Below are positions 10,725 through 24,368 of a DNA stretch of 64,000 nt, piece after piece. Position 1 is the stretch's first letter, and each line of letters opens with the position of its first letter. The notes under the pieces are model-generated. The model was given only the letters and a program-made list of their open reading frames with translations, ran no database searches and was not told where the DNA came from. The stretch spans positions 334,587 to 398,586 of the forward strand of contig MQVO02000027.1 of the NCBI GenBank assembly GCA_001986395.2. The letters run 5' to 3'. The stretch comes from Irpex lacteus (lineage: Eukaryota > Basidiomycota > Agaricomycetes > Polyporales > Irpicaceae). The translations under genes and the position numbers were made by a program.

Positions 10725-12679
10725 TAATATTGTCTGCACAAGACAAGTCGGAGCGGTGCTAGAGACACGACAGGCAATCCGCCGGATGATGTACATTACA
10801 TAGATTAAATTCGAGATCGTGGCTGGCTTGAACTGTACAGTAACGGAAGTAAATCTGTGGCCAGGAGCAAGCACATCTGAGCCAAAATCTAGCGCCAGCT
10901 TCATCTACTCAGAGAATATTCATTGAACATTCCGACTGTATTTGGATCCAAAAAGACTGGGACTACATGCTGGTAGTTCCGAAACAAAAAATATTCTGAA
11001 CAGGAATGTGTTCTAAATAACTACAGTACTTGGCTGCCAAACAGGTCTGAGACCGTGGCCTATCCAGAGTATATTCCGATCAAAATGCCGCGCGATCCGG
11101 AGGCGAAAAGTCTCCGATCATAGCTCTACTCAGCGACTATCCGGAGCCCAATATTCGCTGGGTCCCGCAGTGAGTGCGAACCGCCAACACCCGACCTCCC
11201 TCGGGAGCGCTCAGAATCCGACCTGGGGCTCGGGCCTTTGAGATTTAGGAAGAAAGTGGGCAATCTAAGCGTAATTCTGCATTTTCAGTTTTTGGGCGTC
11301 TAGTCTCAATTTTGAGATCCACTTTTATAGTTAGCGCCTGGTATTTTGAGTGCATTAGCCAGACTATTACTCTCAGAAATTATTCTCAATACTATCCAAG
11401 GCTTTGCGTACACGTTTCCGGTATTTAGAGACCATCTATAGTGTCCACGTTTATCGGTTCTTGTACGTATAAGGAAGTTGACATAATACATCAGTTGATA
11501 CGCGCCCAATATAAACGCGCGCTAAAGCAAAAGCCTCAATTTCGGGCAACAAAAAAATTAAACGGCGGAATTAGAAGAAAGTAATGAGATGGCCGCGTAG
11601 CTACGTTCAATCCAAGTCGATTGCACGCATTTCTGATGTTTTGCGACAAGTTGTTGAATGCCAATAACAATTGCAAGAAATGGGGCGCCAAGAGGTCGGT
11701 TTTGACCGGTTCGCACTGTAGACCCATTACACTTTCGACTACATGTGACAACATGTGACAATCACGTGAAGCGGCTGAAATACCGGCGGCAGGCGTGTCA
11801 CTCAGCCTCTCTGACGGCTAAGCGCTGGCACTTTTGGGTCTGTTTCGTTTAATACTGGAACAGCTACGACATCACAGAAAAAAGTACAACGTGTAAAGTC
11901 TTAGTATCACTATTTTAAATACTTTGCATGTTGTATTTTTCTCGTAACCCAGTGCCTTCGAGCTGTATTAAGCGATCTCGTTTTCCTGCGCCAAAATTGT
12001 CACACTTCCGCACGTGATGTGGTCGAAAGTGTAATGGGTCTATCTTAGATGAACATGTTATAAGTATGGCCAATGGATGTTTGGATGTGTACGTGTCTGT
12101 CTACAGTAAATTTATATTTTTACACTTGTTTATGGGCGGTGATGTTGATGATATACACAGCTCCAAAATCTACTGGTGGAGATTCAGAGATGAGACTACA
12201 ACGGCAAATCAGGTTGTTATTGGCACGCTGTACCACCTGGCAAAGTAAAGTTGAGGAGAACCAGTCGAGAAGAAAAGGGGTCGCAGGTATCAAACATGCC
12301 AATTAACAGTCCCAGGACTGCGTGAACCCGAGCAGGCAAGAAAGGAAAAGTCGCAAGACCAGTCTAACGAGTAAGGAGCGAAAGAAGTAATGAATGTGAA
12401 AAGAGAAGCAAATCCCAACAAAGCTAACGAGAAACGGCCAAGAATGTGTGGCCGTGTCAGAGTCGATATCAGTTAAATAACCTGGACAGAGCAGTATCAG
12501 AGAGCATTGAGCAAGAGGACGGACAGTGAATCTCCGGAAAAGCCTAGAGATTGAGCGATGAGGTGAATGGGACAGTAGCTCAGTCACAACTTCCTTCGCA
12601 AGTTCTCGGGCCACAAGATCTCAAAGGTTAGTTCTAAGGAAACAGGATGCATCAGCCGTCATGACAACTGCTGCGGAGG
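10725..12679. other. Intergenic region without a recognised gene
   Basis: About 1.95 kb that should contain the promoter of the accessory gene and the right end of the Tnp2 transposon. Only short ORFs with no family resemblance are present. AT-rich stretches occur near 11540-11580 and 11900-11960. Confidence 0.5.
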
Positions 12680-14157
12680 TCAGACAATGTCAACGTACTG
12701 TAGTTCTCCGACAACGTTCCCGACAGGGTCATACAAACACACGTGGTACGTCGCGGGTTGGTCAAAGATGTGATCACAGAGCGCGACGCCACACCCGAGA
12801 CGTGTCGTTGCTTTCCACACAACCTGCGACCAATGTGTGAATTCGTCTTTACCACTCGCTGCGGAGGAAAATGGGGCATGTCAGCGTGAACGCACGGCTA
12901 CTTTGATTGGTAGTCACTTACGCCCGTCGCTAATGAATTGTGCTACCGCAGCTTCCGCGGAGAATGAGCCGGTTCCAGCGACGAGGTTCTCGCCGAACGG
13001 ACCAAGAGCACCGCCGGAATGCTGGAAACGGCATTGCGAGGCATACGACTTGGCCAAATCTGCCAACGCGCCATCCCATGTCAGAGGTCGACTGCCGGCA
13101 AGGAAACGAGCGTTATTGTGACCATCGACGTATGCTGCGATCTCCGCTGGACCTGTCGTAGGACTAGGAAAAGGTACTCGAGAGGAAGAGGGGGTACCTG
13201 AGGGCACAGTCGCGGGTGCAGACGTGAGAGAGGAAGCAGACACAGAAGCCGATGATGGGACAGATGTAGATGCAGACACGGGTGCAGTGGTAGAGATGGA
13301 GGTAGTGAGCCCGGAAGATGCAGAGGTTGCGACGGAAGTCAAAGGTGCAGACAGCGACGATGCGCTTGGAACCGGTACTGAGATAGAAGAACTGACTGGC
13401 ACGGAAGGCTGGGCAGCAGAGGAGGAAGCCGAGGCATCAGATGATACAGATGATCCACTGCTTGAGGAAGACGATGCTAAGTTCGATGAACTCTGCAATG
13501 CAGATGTCTCAATCGGTACCGTCTGAGAAAGGGATGTTTTCTTCACTGATGATAACGAGGGAGATAATGGCGAGCTTGTTGGCGGAGACGGAGCTGCCTC
13601 AGAAGTGGTAGGTGCACTAGACGCTGCTGAAGAAATGGAAGCCGTTGACTGAGAGACAGGGGAGCTCAAACTTGGTGCAGAAGCTAAAGATGAGGGCTGT
13701 GTGACAGAGGAGGGGGCAGAAGCAACTGACGGCGAAGACAGGACTGCGTGTGCGCTCGACGAAGGCACTGGAGGTGCTGACGTGAGTATGAGCGACTGAG
13801 AGGATGAGTCAGAAGAGACGATGGAAGAGTCCTGTTGAGACGACGGCGAGGTGCCCAAGGACGAGGAATGGTTGGAAGACGAGCTGCTGGAAATTGAAGA
13901 AACAGCTGGCGGAGAGTTGGTAATGCTGGAAGGCGGGCTAAGAGCACTGCCGGACTCTATACCGGCGTCGCGCACGTTCAGCAAGAGTGGTGAGCTCTTC
14001 TGAGCAAGACCTACGGGGAAGAGTACGAGATACCAACACACATTGTTAGTAGAGCACTGAACACTATGCGTTACAACTTACGGTTAACCGGCCTTGGAAC
14101 AGCCACTCCTACTGCGACTAGGAGACAGAGAACGAGCGACGCGAAGTTGAAGAGCAT
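12680..14157 (-). CDS. Secreted CAP (SCP/PR-1-like) protein with a long Ser-rich stalk
   Basis: Three exons: 14157-14082, 14010-12922, 12858-12680. The first exon encodes a signal peptide (MLFNFASLVLCLLVAVGVAV). Next are about 250 residues dominated by Ser, Thr, Ala, Pro and Val, expected to be O-glycosylated. The C-terminal CAP domain has HNNAR (CAP His), FGENL, HWSQVVWKATT and CLYDPVGN, plus paired cysteines, so all diagnostic motifs are intact. CAP proteins bind sterols or lipids in fungi; the Ser-rich region probably spans or anchors in the cell wall. The antisense strand is open over long stretches only because of the repetitive Ser codons. Confidence 0.9.
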
Positions 14158-14856
14158 CTTGGCCGGCGAAAGTAACAGTCACAACGAAATGAACGAATGG
14201 CTGGCCTGAAAAGAGTAGGCTGGTGTCGACAGAATAAATGGCCACCCTGGGCCTGCTGAGGGAGTGAGAGAAAGCCTTGGGAGCTTTCCACATCACATTG
14301 GTCGCGATTCTTGTTCCAGATCTTATGAATGACGGTAACTTACATAGTGTAATCAAGCGCACGGGGCCACGTGGCTGCGTCGGGCCGTGACATGTTGACA
14401 GCCAGTGCGCGCTCAACAAGTATAACGGAATCGTAAATTTACCGCCTGAGGTTGCTAGTTACCTCCCTCCCCGCACATGCCAGATGTTACTCTGCTCTCT
14501 GCAAATCCGATGGTTGAATACTATGGCTCTGCGAAGATGAAAGTTTTGAGCAAAGAAAACGGGGAAGTCTCACGCCATCCCAGAAGACTCATTAACGTGT
14601 GGACTCTGAATCTTATGAGGTTCATTAAGCAGTTCTTCATACAGTACGTGTATGACTTTTCTACGATACCGTCCAAACAAGTGAAAGCGTGAGCTCAAAC
14701 GTGCTCGGTGCGCAGCATGAGTTGCGTATGACTTCTTCGCTCAGCTGCGTATAAATCGGCCGTCTGCCACTTTCTAGTTCTTTGTCCTCTTCGACCTTCA
14801 CTAGCACTTTATTTCTTTCAAAGCTATCGTGCGATTACCCTGTAACGTTCCTACAC
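14158..14856. other. Divergent intergenic region
   Basis: Lies between the start codons of the CAP gene and the giant GTPase-vWA gene, so it holds both promoters. No convincing ORF. Confidence 0.5.
14750..14757 (+). promoter_or_regulatory. TATA box of the giant GTPase-vWA gene
   Basis: TATAAATC, 107 bp before the chosen ATG at 14857, followed by a pyrimidine-rich tract suited to a start of transcription. Confidence 0.5.
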
Positions 14857-17800
14857 ATGTCCGGTGCGACAACCTCCATTCTCACGTTGATGACTATCAG
14901 ATGCTCACGCAGTGTGTCTAGACAACGAGAGCACGAAGTGCGACGGTTTTCCGCACCAGAATTCTGTTGATTTTGAAGATGAGGCGACTACAGGCATCGT
15001 AACCGATACCCTGCAAGTTCCCGCATCGACAAAGTCTGCAGAAGCGGGACCTTTGCTTGTCGACAGCGATGTGATCCATAAGGATCGTGTTGGCGATACA
15101 ATTCTAGGCGCCCCTCGTCTCTTCGATGGCGATATAGATTCCAACGTGTCCTCGGATGACGATCACTTTCACGACGCCTTTGAAGGCAGCGGCACATATA
15201 TCGAGGGCGGTGACGACCCCCGATTCACCAATGAGGCCATTCAGGATACAACAGCGATCTCAATCACAGCCTCAGAAGCACCCAACGTCAATTCGCCTTC
15301 TGAGCTCGTAGATTTGATCGATGGCCTGTATAGGATCCTAGACCTGGTTAGTGAGGAAGGGAGCGGCGGTTATGGTACGTCTTACATAACGTTACATGGA
15401 CTTTGATTGCCTGATGAGAATGCTGGATTGTAGTCGACAAAATCATCATCGATCAAGAATCTTTTGGACGTTTTGCAAACCATATACATCCCGGAGCGTA
15501 CACCTCAATGACCAAGGTCAACTTCGCTGCTTTGGATCTGAACGATATCCGTCCTGTTGGACTCTACGGGAGTATATCCGAGATTGTCCGTTATTGGGTT
15601 GAACTCGGAATTGTGAACGATGAAAGGTGAGTCATAGATGACGGTGAAAGATCGCACTCGGCTCACATAAAATACCTAGTGCTGGAAAACTTCTGGAGGC
15701 GAATAAGGACATTGGGCCGTTGTTGCGCTCTGGATTATATCTCATCGATGTCCCGTCTACAGGCGTGATCTACGTGGTCTACTGGCCCGAAGAGACTACT
15801 TGGAACGATGATGCCTCTGCTTCTGTTGCGAGAAACCGGGTGACATTTATGAGGTCTGCCTAGCCCGATATTCTTGTCCTGTCTTGTAGAATAACTTGTA
15901 CTGACTTTCACTGTAGATACTTGACGAAGATCTGTGACCAAGTTGTCTGTTTGTTGTCAGAAGAACACGCGGCTGCTCTGGTATGGGAGGATGAGTCGGA
16001 AAGCGCGGTGAATGAGCTCGATGATGAGATGGATAGGCTATTTGCTTTCCGCGTTTCGAAAACAAACGAACAAGAAGAAGACGTAACTGTGCGAGAGGGC
16101 TTCTCGGTGGGTTTCTCAGGAATCATCATGTACCGTTGCTTGAACCCGTGGATGTCTCAATAGATCCCTCATCCGGCCATTCGAGCTTCATCATCGTCTC
16201 GTGGTACATTCGGCCCTGTTGAGGCACATCGACTCGCACCCCGTCTTATCGCTGGAGAGACTACGTCAGGCTATCTCTTTGCGAAGTACCGTGATAGTCT
16301 TACCTCCTCCAATACGAGACATGACATATGGCCGTCGTTGTATCTAACAGAGCAGATGTCTGTCCCATCTTCCTAACGCTCTTATTCCCTTCTCAACGTT
16401 TTGGTAGGAAAACCGATGGGCTACAATTCAGCGAGCTTGATGAACAAGCTCTGGAGATTCTTATCAAGCATGGACTAAATGAAAGGGTGCCGGACGCATA
16501 CAGTCGCTTCCTACAGGATCGCGAACAATTCCATGACAGCATGTACGCTCATGAACGAGCAGAGCTGAAGGACCTGCGAGAAAAGCTTCAGACTCTCTAC
16601 CCAAGGCTTTTACTTGGAGTCAAGTTTGAACGTGCCAAAGCTTTCTTAGCCGTCTTTACGTTCGTGTTCGTCTCCGGGGATTTCTCGTTATCACTGATAA
16701 CTCTTGCGTTAGAACCTTTGAGCTTAACGACATCTTCAAAAAGGCAAGCACCGAAGACATGAACGGTGAATGAGACATACTTCTTATTGTTCTTGCACTC
16801 ATGGTCACTTTTTATACAGCTCTGAAGGAAGTCTTGAAATCAACGTATACCAGCTACACCCAGTTTTGTATCAAGACCGAGAACATGACCATATCGAATA
16901 AAATCACCACAGAAAGCTTCCGCTCGTTGAAAGCTCGTCTTTCTCTTCTATACGAGTACTTCAGCTTCAACCCGTCTCTGACATTTGAGCAACAGAAAAG
17001 TCTACTGGATCGCAACGCTTCGGACCTTCTGGCGATGGCTACGAAGTCTGATAGTAGTGCTGGGCGCGGCTTTATAGGATTGCTCAAATCGACGGGGTCG
17101 ACGATGATCTCTTACGTGACGGGAAGCAACTCGACATCGAATCGCCCGACTACGGTATCACCCAAGCTTAAAGACGTTTCGGATGCGTTGTTCCTTGAAA
17201 AGCTATTCACGATGTTGGACGAGTTCCCGGTCTTGCTCGATTTGGCGAAGGCTGCACGTCAAGTTGCGCAGCAGCATATCGAGACGCTGATCGAGGAGAA
17301 GGTTCAATCCGAGGCAGACCGAATGCACAACCGTGCCGCACAGCGTCACGAGAGTGATCTGAAGTCCACGCTTGATATGCAAAGGAACGAATACTTGACG
17401 AGGACTCGCCACGAATTGATCACTGCGTTCAATACTCGATTCAACAAGCAATCTCTCAAGTAAGTACACATACATTCTATGCATATGCGACGTGGACTGA
17501 CAGGCGGATGGTATTTTAGGCGTACATTGGTGGGAGGTGTGCGTGAACCACACCGGCCTCGAGGTCTGTCGATTCGCATGTGCCAGCATTCGCTGCTCAT
17601 AAATTATAGGTCATGTCTCCGTCGAGGTCACCCAGGAAACTGTTTCTCCCCCAGCAATCGAGTACTGCATGGAAATATTGCAGCTTAACGAAGATGATCA
17701 GCAGGCTATGTGGTCAGATAGCTCTCATATACCGAGGCCGAGGCAGCCTTCGAGCGGAGGGACTGTTACGTTCAAAATGCCTGTCAGTTATCGCTTGTTG

Positions 17801-20800
17801 TAAGTGCATTCCCTTCCGAAAATTCAGTGATGCTCTGACATCCTGCATTATAATAGACACACCCAGCTTCTGAAAGAACAGCGCTGCCTGTTGGTGGTGG
17901 ACAATGGTCAGGGGGAGACGGGTATATTCGTCGAAAAGTGTTCTGAAGACATACACATTGACATCAACCGCTGGCGTCATAAGAAGAGGATTCATGAAAC
18001 GAAGATGGGTTCCGAAATTCGGGTAGCTTTTGACGAGACAAAACTTATGCTAGCTGTCCTTGCATGCGAGAAGGTACATTCACTAAAATTACTGAATATA
18101 CTTCATTCCAATGCTCTTCGTTTCAGATGCAGATCCACGTCTTTCGCATCGACGAACATTTAAGTTCCGTTCAGGGATTCGGGAGCGTCATCGAGCTCAA
18201 AGCGTGGTATAGTCCACACCACACAATTCAACATATGGCGTTCCGGTGTGGCGCCAGCGAGGAACTCGTTCTCATCGACAGCGCCGCACGAGCAAGGATC
18301 TATTCTATTACGGCGACACAATTTCGGTACGTCCATATTCCGCTTCGTGGGAAACATTTGCTGACCTGTGTCAAAGACCCGCAGTACTGCAATTGCCTGC
18401 AGTTCCCACTGCTATCGCATCCTCGCCGGATGAGTCCTGTGTACTTGTCGTTGATCCCTCCGGTATCCGCCCGTGTCTTCGCGTGTATCATTGGGCTAGT
18501 TTTGGTTCGACTGCCGGTGTCGAGTTGGAGGTGAACGGATTTGCCTCCGACTCAGCGGTTCTCACGTCGTTTGTGAAGAAGTCAAATGTTTACTGCCTCT
18601 GGCTTGATATTTTATCACAGGAACTCAAGTCATTAGCGTTGAATGTCTCGCACAAGGTCACCGCGCTCAGCTTTCAGGAGGACAGACTTACGGCACGGGG
18701 TCACGGAAGCAAATCGCGGACGGTACACAACTGTCTCCTAGATTGTCACATGGATATATGGACAAAGTTCCCCGTGGTTCCTGCCGTACCGCGACAAACA
18801 GTCAAATCTTCTGCAGCACGAGAACCCAAATCACTGCTCTATGTCTCCAGTCTTCAGCCGCATCTTTTCTCCAACCATCATAACGAACTAATTACCTCCT
18901 TCGAGAAGACTACACGCAAGCCCGTGGATAATCAGCTATCTCGGGTGAATGTCCTTGGTACGACGTTTTCTGCTTACATCAAACATCAAGTCAAGCCCTC
19001 GACGTTCTGCGCTGGAGAATGGTTGGTGGAGATACTATGCCTCATTCCCATTCACATTGCTGTTGCACGGGATAATCGGTTCATACCTCTCAAGGACGGT
19101 ATCCTCTCAATGTCCTCCGAGCGCTCTCTTCTAGGTGCAACGGTAGAGCAGATTGCCGACCGGCTGTCATTTGGCTGGTACGAGTCAATCTTTCAGTCAT
19201 ATATGGCATCAAAGGTGAGTACGAGGGCTGAATCACTGGCTGGGTTACAATTAATATTCGCATCGAAGCCGGTAAAAGTCGTCTCATCCATGGGTAAGCT
19301 TCTCATGGAGTCAAGGTTCTCAATACATGCCTCCTCTTACAACGCCAGTAGGGGAACAATCTGTCGGGAAGAGCTACATGCTTAACCATTTCATTGACAC
19401 TTCGTTCGCCGGCTCTGCCATGCGAACAACGGAGGGCGTATGGATGTCGGTAACCCCAACCAATGAGGAACTAATCGTAGCTCTCGACTTCGAAGGTCAG
19501 TGATAAAAAGTCCCACTCAAGTGTTAGTGCTGCAATATTGAAGGGAGGAACATCAATAGGCGTTCACAGCATCGAGCGTTCGGTGCAAGAAGATTGCTTG
19601 CTTGTCCTTTTCAATACCGCACTATCCAACCTGGTACTCAACTTTTTTTTTCACCTTCCCCCTTCGTGTCCCGATTCCGAAAGGTCTGAAATGGTTCTGT
19701 CCTTTGCTTATAGGTGCTTTTCCGAAACAATTACGCATTCTCCCGGGATATAACAGGTCTTTTTCAATCTTTTCAGTCCTCGTCTATTGTTTTAGACCCC
19801 GCATCAAACCCGACGCTTTTCCAGTCGTGCCTAGCCGTAATTATCAAGGTATGCTTAACCCCCTGGACATTCTGTGTAATCGTTCAATTTTGGACCCCCT
19901 AGGACGTCCCCGATTCGGACAAACTCGAGATTAAGAACGAGTACGTTGGTCTGCTTGCCCGTTAGAGTCCCAACCTGACATTCAGCGTAGGTTTCAGCTC
20001 AAATTCTCGCGCTTGGTGGAGATTGAAGGCGAAGCGAATTTCTTGTCCCGCTTGCACGGCGATTCAGTTCTCATCGTCCCTTGGCCAGTGATCGAGTCCC
20101 GCCAGTTCTATATGCTCTTTCCCCAGTTCAAAAAGCTTCTGGACAAGCAGAAGGTTACTCATCCGAAGGCTGGCATCTTTTTGCAGACCATCAAAATTTT
20201 GATGGCAAAGCTGAAGGCACGCTAAATTTTCATCATAACTCATACATACATTTAAGTCTTAGCTACTCAGGCAAATGACTGGGGATCTATGGACCGTGAG
20301 TTAGGCCGCCGGTTCTACATTGTTTCAAACTCAATATCTCTGGTAGAATCGCTGGCATCACACCGTGTTCGCCAACTCTTCGACATTCTTCCAACAGCTA
20401 TGAAGCATGGCGTAACTGAGGTAGCGCCTGACATCGAGCCCTTACGTGTAAGTAAAACCAAGTCTTTAAGTAGCGGGGTTCTATTATGACACTTCAGGGC
20501 TGCCAGGATCTCGACAACGGACAGGAAATCGGTGGTGCTATCGACAGTGATGTTGTGTTCTATATTGAACATCTAGCCTTAGGTCACACTGAGGAGTCGA
20601 GCAACACGTTGAATCTGCTCCAGCAGAGCTGGCCACATTTCGCACTACGACAAGAGGTAGAGGAGGACGATTGGGTTGATGGCCTCGGAAGGCATCTTCT
20701 TCGACTGGCGGACAGCCGTATTGCCCATGTGATGGATTGGCTTAACACTAACACCTCCCGTTTCGACAGTGATATAGCGGATTTTGGCTCATTACATCGA

Positions 20801-23800
20801 GAGTTTGAGTCACTAGCTGTTGCATTAACAGCGAATGTTCAACTTTGCCAGCTGAAATGCGCAGAGTGCAACCTAACATGTCTCCAGGGCAAACATCACG
20901 AAGGCTCGCATGATTGCAATACAAGTCATGCATGCGCTCGTGACTGTAATTACAAAGAGGAGCATAAACATCCTATTCTTTGTGGCCTTCCGTGAGTTCA
21001 CATCTAGCAGACACAGGCGTTACCGAAGCTCCTAACGAAGGATAATCTCATGGCGCAGCGCGGGACACTCAGGCACACATGTGTAAGTTTTCTCTTGCTA
21101 ATATCCCTTTTTTTAATTGCGAAATTTAGTTGCAACATATCCGAACACCTTTGCGGAGAGCGATGCGAGCACTTTGGAAGTAGAGGATGCCTGGAAAGAT
21201 GTGCGAAGGTAAGAGATATTCCGGTCTTACCTGAATATTACAACATAGCATGACGACCTTCCTCCGTGTCTAGGTTGTGAATCACGTGGACGAAGGTCAT
21301 TACTGCCCGGCCAAGTCGCATGGTTGTGCAGAGGTAGCCAGAATCAATATCCTCCTCCATTTATCTGCCACGCTAAAGTTTCTCTAACTTCATAGCCATG
21401 CATGCTTCAGAACGTCCGGCTGGATGATGGATCAATTTATACATGCCATGAGTTGTGCCAGCTTTCCAGGTATACCAGATGAATAGCAGTGATAACAATG
21501 TGGCTGACATCAAGTCGGATTACAGTACAGAACCTCATACGGAACACGTCTGTCAAATAGTCTCGTGCCCGATCCGTTGTCAGCTTTGCAAACGTCTTTG
21601 CGCAACAAGAGACCATTTACATGCCATGGATCCCTATGCGGAGCATCTTTGCGGGTACGTATTCGCTCTCTCGTCGCATATTTTAATAACCGGTTTGTAA
21701 GGGAGGAACATTCTTGTTCGGCATTGTGTGCGTCGGAGGGTATTTGTCGGATTGAGACTACACCACAATCCGTAGAGGCTATGTTTACTGGCCGTCATGA
21801 GACCTTTCAGTATACGAAGGTCAGCGGCTGCTTTGATTATTTCGCACATGTCCAACGAGCTGATATTTCGAGTCATGCAGTACACCCAAGGTGAGACACG
21901 GTGTTTCGCCGGCTCGTGAGGTTATGAATTTCGGCTCGATTTCAGTTGCAAAGCCGCTTATATGCGCAATCCCCATACCTCCATGGCATATCAAACACAG
22001 TGGCGCCCATATACACAGCCAGGATGCTAATGTGTTTCATTTTTGTGAAGCTCGGCACGTATTCAACCTATCACGAACGCTCTCTTCTGACCACGGTTCC
22101 CGATTTCAGATGCGAGGGATGCGGATACTACTGCACACTCCCCCGAGGTTCGTTGCACTGTTCTACTGACAAGCTCGTAACAATCATTTGGTCTCCTTCA
22201 GGTCATGTACAGCAGCAACATGAAACTAGTCATGGATCAATGTCCAGGACAAGATGGGCAATTGAGGATAACTCGAGCGTCGAGGTCAATGGTCGGAGGT
22301 TCGGTACGAACGATGATGGAGCACCGATGATGGTGAGCAAGCCTTCAGTCTCTTCCCTCAGTGGTGTTCCTCTCAGTGACTGTTCTCATGCAATGCCTAG
22401 TGTTCGATGATCTGCCGTACTGTTGGCCGCCACGTCCATATCGAGTTTTGTAGGTCTGAGAACGCCGACTCGTGTCAAAGCGCCGGAGTACAGCATATAT
22501 ACTCCGCAATCGCACCGGAGCCCAATCGAGAAAAGGATTTTGTTAGCCACAATCTTTATTGGGCGCGATCCGGTATATATTCTATGTATCTCATGTTTTA
22601 GGAACTGACTAGTCTGCGCATGGCCAGGTTTCAAGGGTCGGTCGATTGTTACGAGATTGACCAATAGTCACTAAGCCGAAGAACTATTATAGATCCTTAT
22701 ACTCAAGAAGAGCAAGCAGACTTCGCTTTGTGGTAAATCTTCCCTGCGCTCCTTGATAAACGCCCATATCCTGACACTACAATATTTAGTGATGCACAAT
22801 GCTCAGGTATTCAGCACCAGATTGCAAAGAAGGACGTACAATTCACAATTTATACAGGGGCTGAACATACCGATCGTCCAGAAGGCGCATCCCAGGCTCC
22901 TCCTTCTTTCTGTGTGCTGCCTCTCTTCCATCCTCCTCAACAGCCTGGCATGGAGCCTCCTGCTGCTGGTCCAGGGTATATCTCACACGACGGACACCAA
23001 TTCAATTGTGTCAATCCTTCGAAATTACAGCAGGCATATCACATGTGAATGATGTGTAGTAATGTCGACCTTACCTCTGATAACTAATTATCGTTTGATT
23101 GCAGCATTTTCGTTATTGACAGGTATATAACTCTGCCATCATGATACTCGTCGATGCACGCGGCTAACCGATCACACCTACCTCAGGTCATCATCTATGA
23201 GTAACGTTGATCGCAAACCGCTGCAAGACACTCCCGCTACGTCTGAAATTGCGCGGAGCCACAATAATAGACTCGGCGCCGTATACTCGTCCTTATCTGC
23301 CTTCTGGAATGCAAGGCAAGGGTCAGATCGCGGTCCACGACGGGATGCATATAGTGTTGTACTTTTTGACAACCATATCCACCATGCGACTTCACACGAT
23401 ACTGTCAGCAATCCTGAGGAGTTATTGGCTAATGTCTTGCGATATCGCCCCGGTTTTGGTACGAACTTTGGGCGAGCACTTGAGGGTGCACACAGACGTA
23501 TGACTGATCAATGGGACCATGAAAGGTCTGTAGGTCTCACATTCTTTCTGTTCTGTATTCTAATAAGGAACTTGTAGAGCTCCGGTCGTCATATTTCTTT
23601 CGGATGGAGAGGGCAGATTACCGAAACAGGAAGTGGAACAACTCTGTCACCAAGCAATCCATCTTGGGTGAGTGCACTAACATAGCAGTGAGCAAAGGAA
23701 CATTAAAGCGCTTTTCAGACGTCCATTGTCATTCCACGCCGTTGCTTTCGGACCGCGTAACTCTACCCTTAGGCGCATGGTCAATATAGCTACTCAGATT

Positions 23801-23999
23801 CAGACTTCTGTTCGGTCTGATCCCCTGAGGCCCACCATGCCTAGTTCTTACCACGAAGCTATCGATACGGTAAGCAACTACGTGTCTATTACTTGATAGA
23901 TCATGAGCACTTACACATCAGTAGATTCAACTGGCGGAGACATTCATAGGGATCGCTGAATCACTCAGAAAGACACGTGGTGCAGTCATGCCAGCCTAA
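14857..23999 (+). CDS. Giant GB1-like GTPase with Cys/His-rich repeats and a C-terminal vWA domain
   Basis: A gene of more than 20 exons encoding about 2,000 residues, with every junction spliceable in frame. The start is a 7-nt first exon (ATGTCCG, 14857-14863), a 49-nt intron, and exon 2 from 14913. The N-terminal half is acidic, then helical, with no known domain. The G domain begins near 19360: P-loop GEQSVGKSY, TTEGVWMS (compare GIWMW of guanylate-binding proteins), DFEG, and KD in VIIKDVPDSD. One intron near 20220 appears to use a GC donor. From about 20840 there are repeated Cys/His clusters (CAECNLTC, CGERCEHFG, CPIRCQLCKRLC). The vWA domain has a complete MIDAS: DRSSS, the Thr of GTNFG, and the Asp of SDGEG. 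The stop is at 23997. The G1-G4 motifs suggest a dynamin-superfamily, VLIG/GBP-related enzyme; its cellular role is not known to me. Confidence 0.85.
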
Positions 24000-24368
24000 G
24001 CGGCAATGCACAGACGATGACTTCTGGTCAAGAACAATATATGTATATCAGGCGCAAGAATATCAGCTTGCCTTACAGTAACTCGATCGAGCATGCATCA
24101 ATCGGAGTATATAGCACAGTAGCTGTGTTCGTACTGGAAGGTACAATAAGTACTCTATGTGCCCGCGATGGCTGGAAGCAAGGACTTAATGTGCAGTGTT
24201 TTAATATTTGATCTCAGCGCTGTACATGAATTGTTTACATTATGTGACAACTGGAAGGCACTGACAAGACAGCAAGCGATTGGCATAATCGGGAGGATAA
24301 TGAGTGCACAGCCAAGATAGACCAAGTACTGGGTACATCTCGTAACGAACAGTGCCGCAGCATGATAT

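Noticed and set aside
11430..11445. TAGTG as the right CACTA-type end of the Tnp2 transposon
   Set aside because: A five-base match is expected by chance, and the left end is not in the window for comparison.
13224..13526. Acidic 100-codon plus-strand ORF
   Set aside because: It is the antisense shadow of the Ser-codon-rich stalk of the CAP gene.
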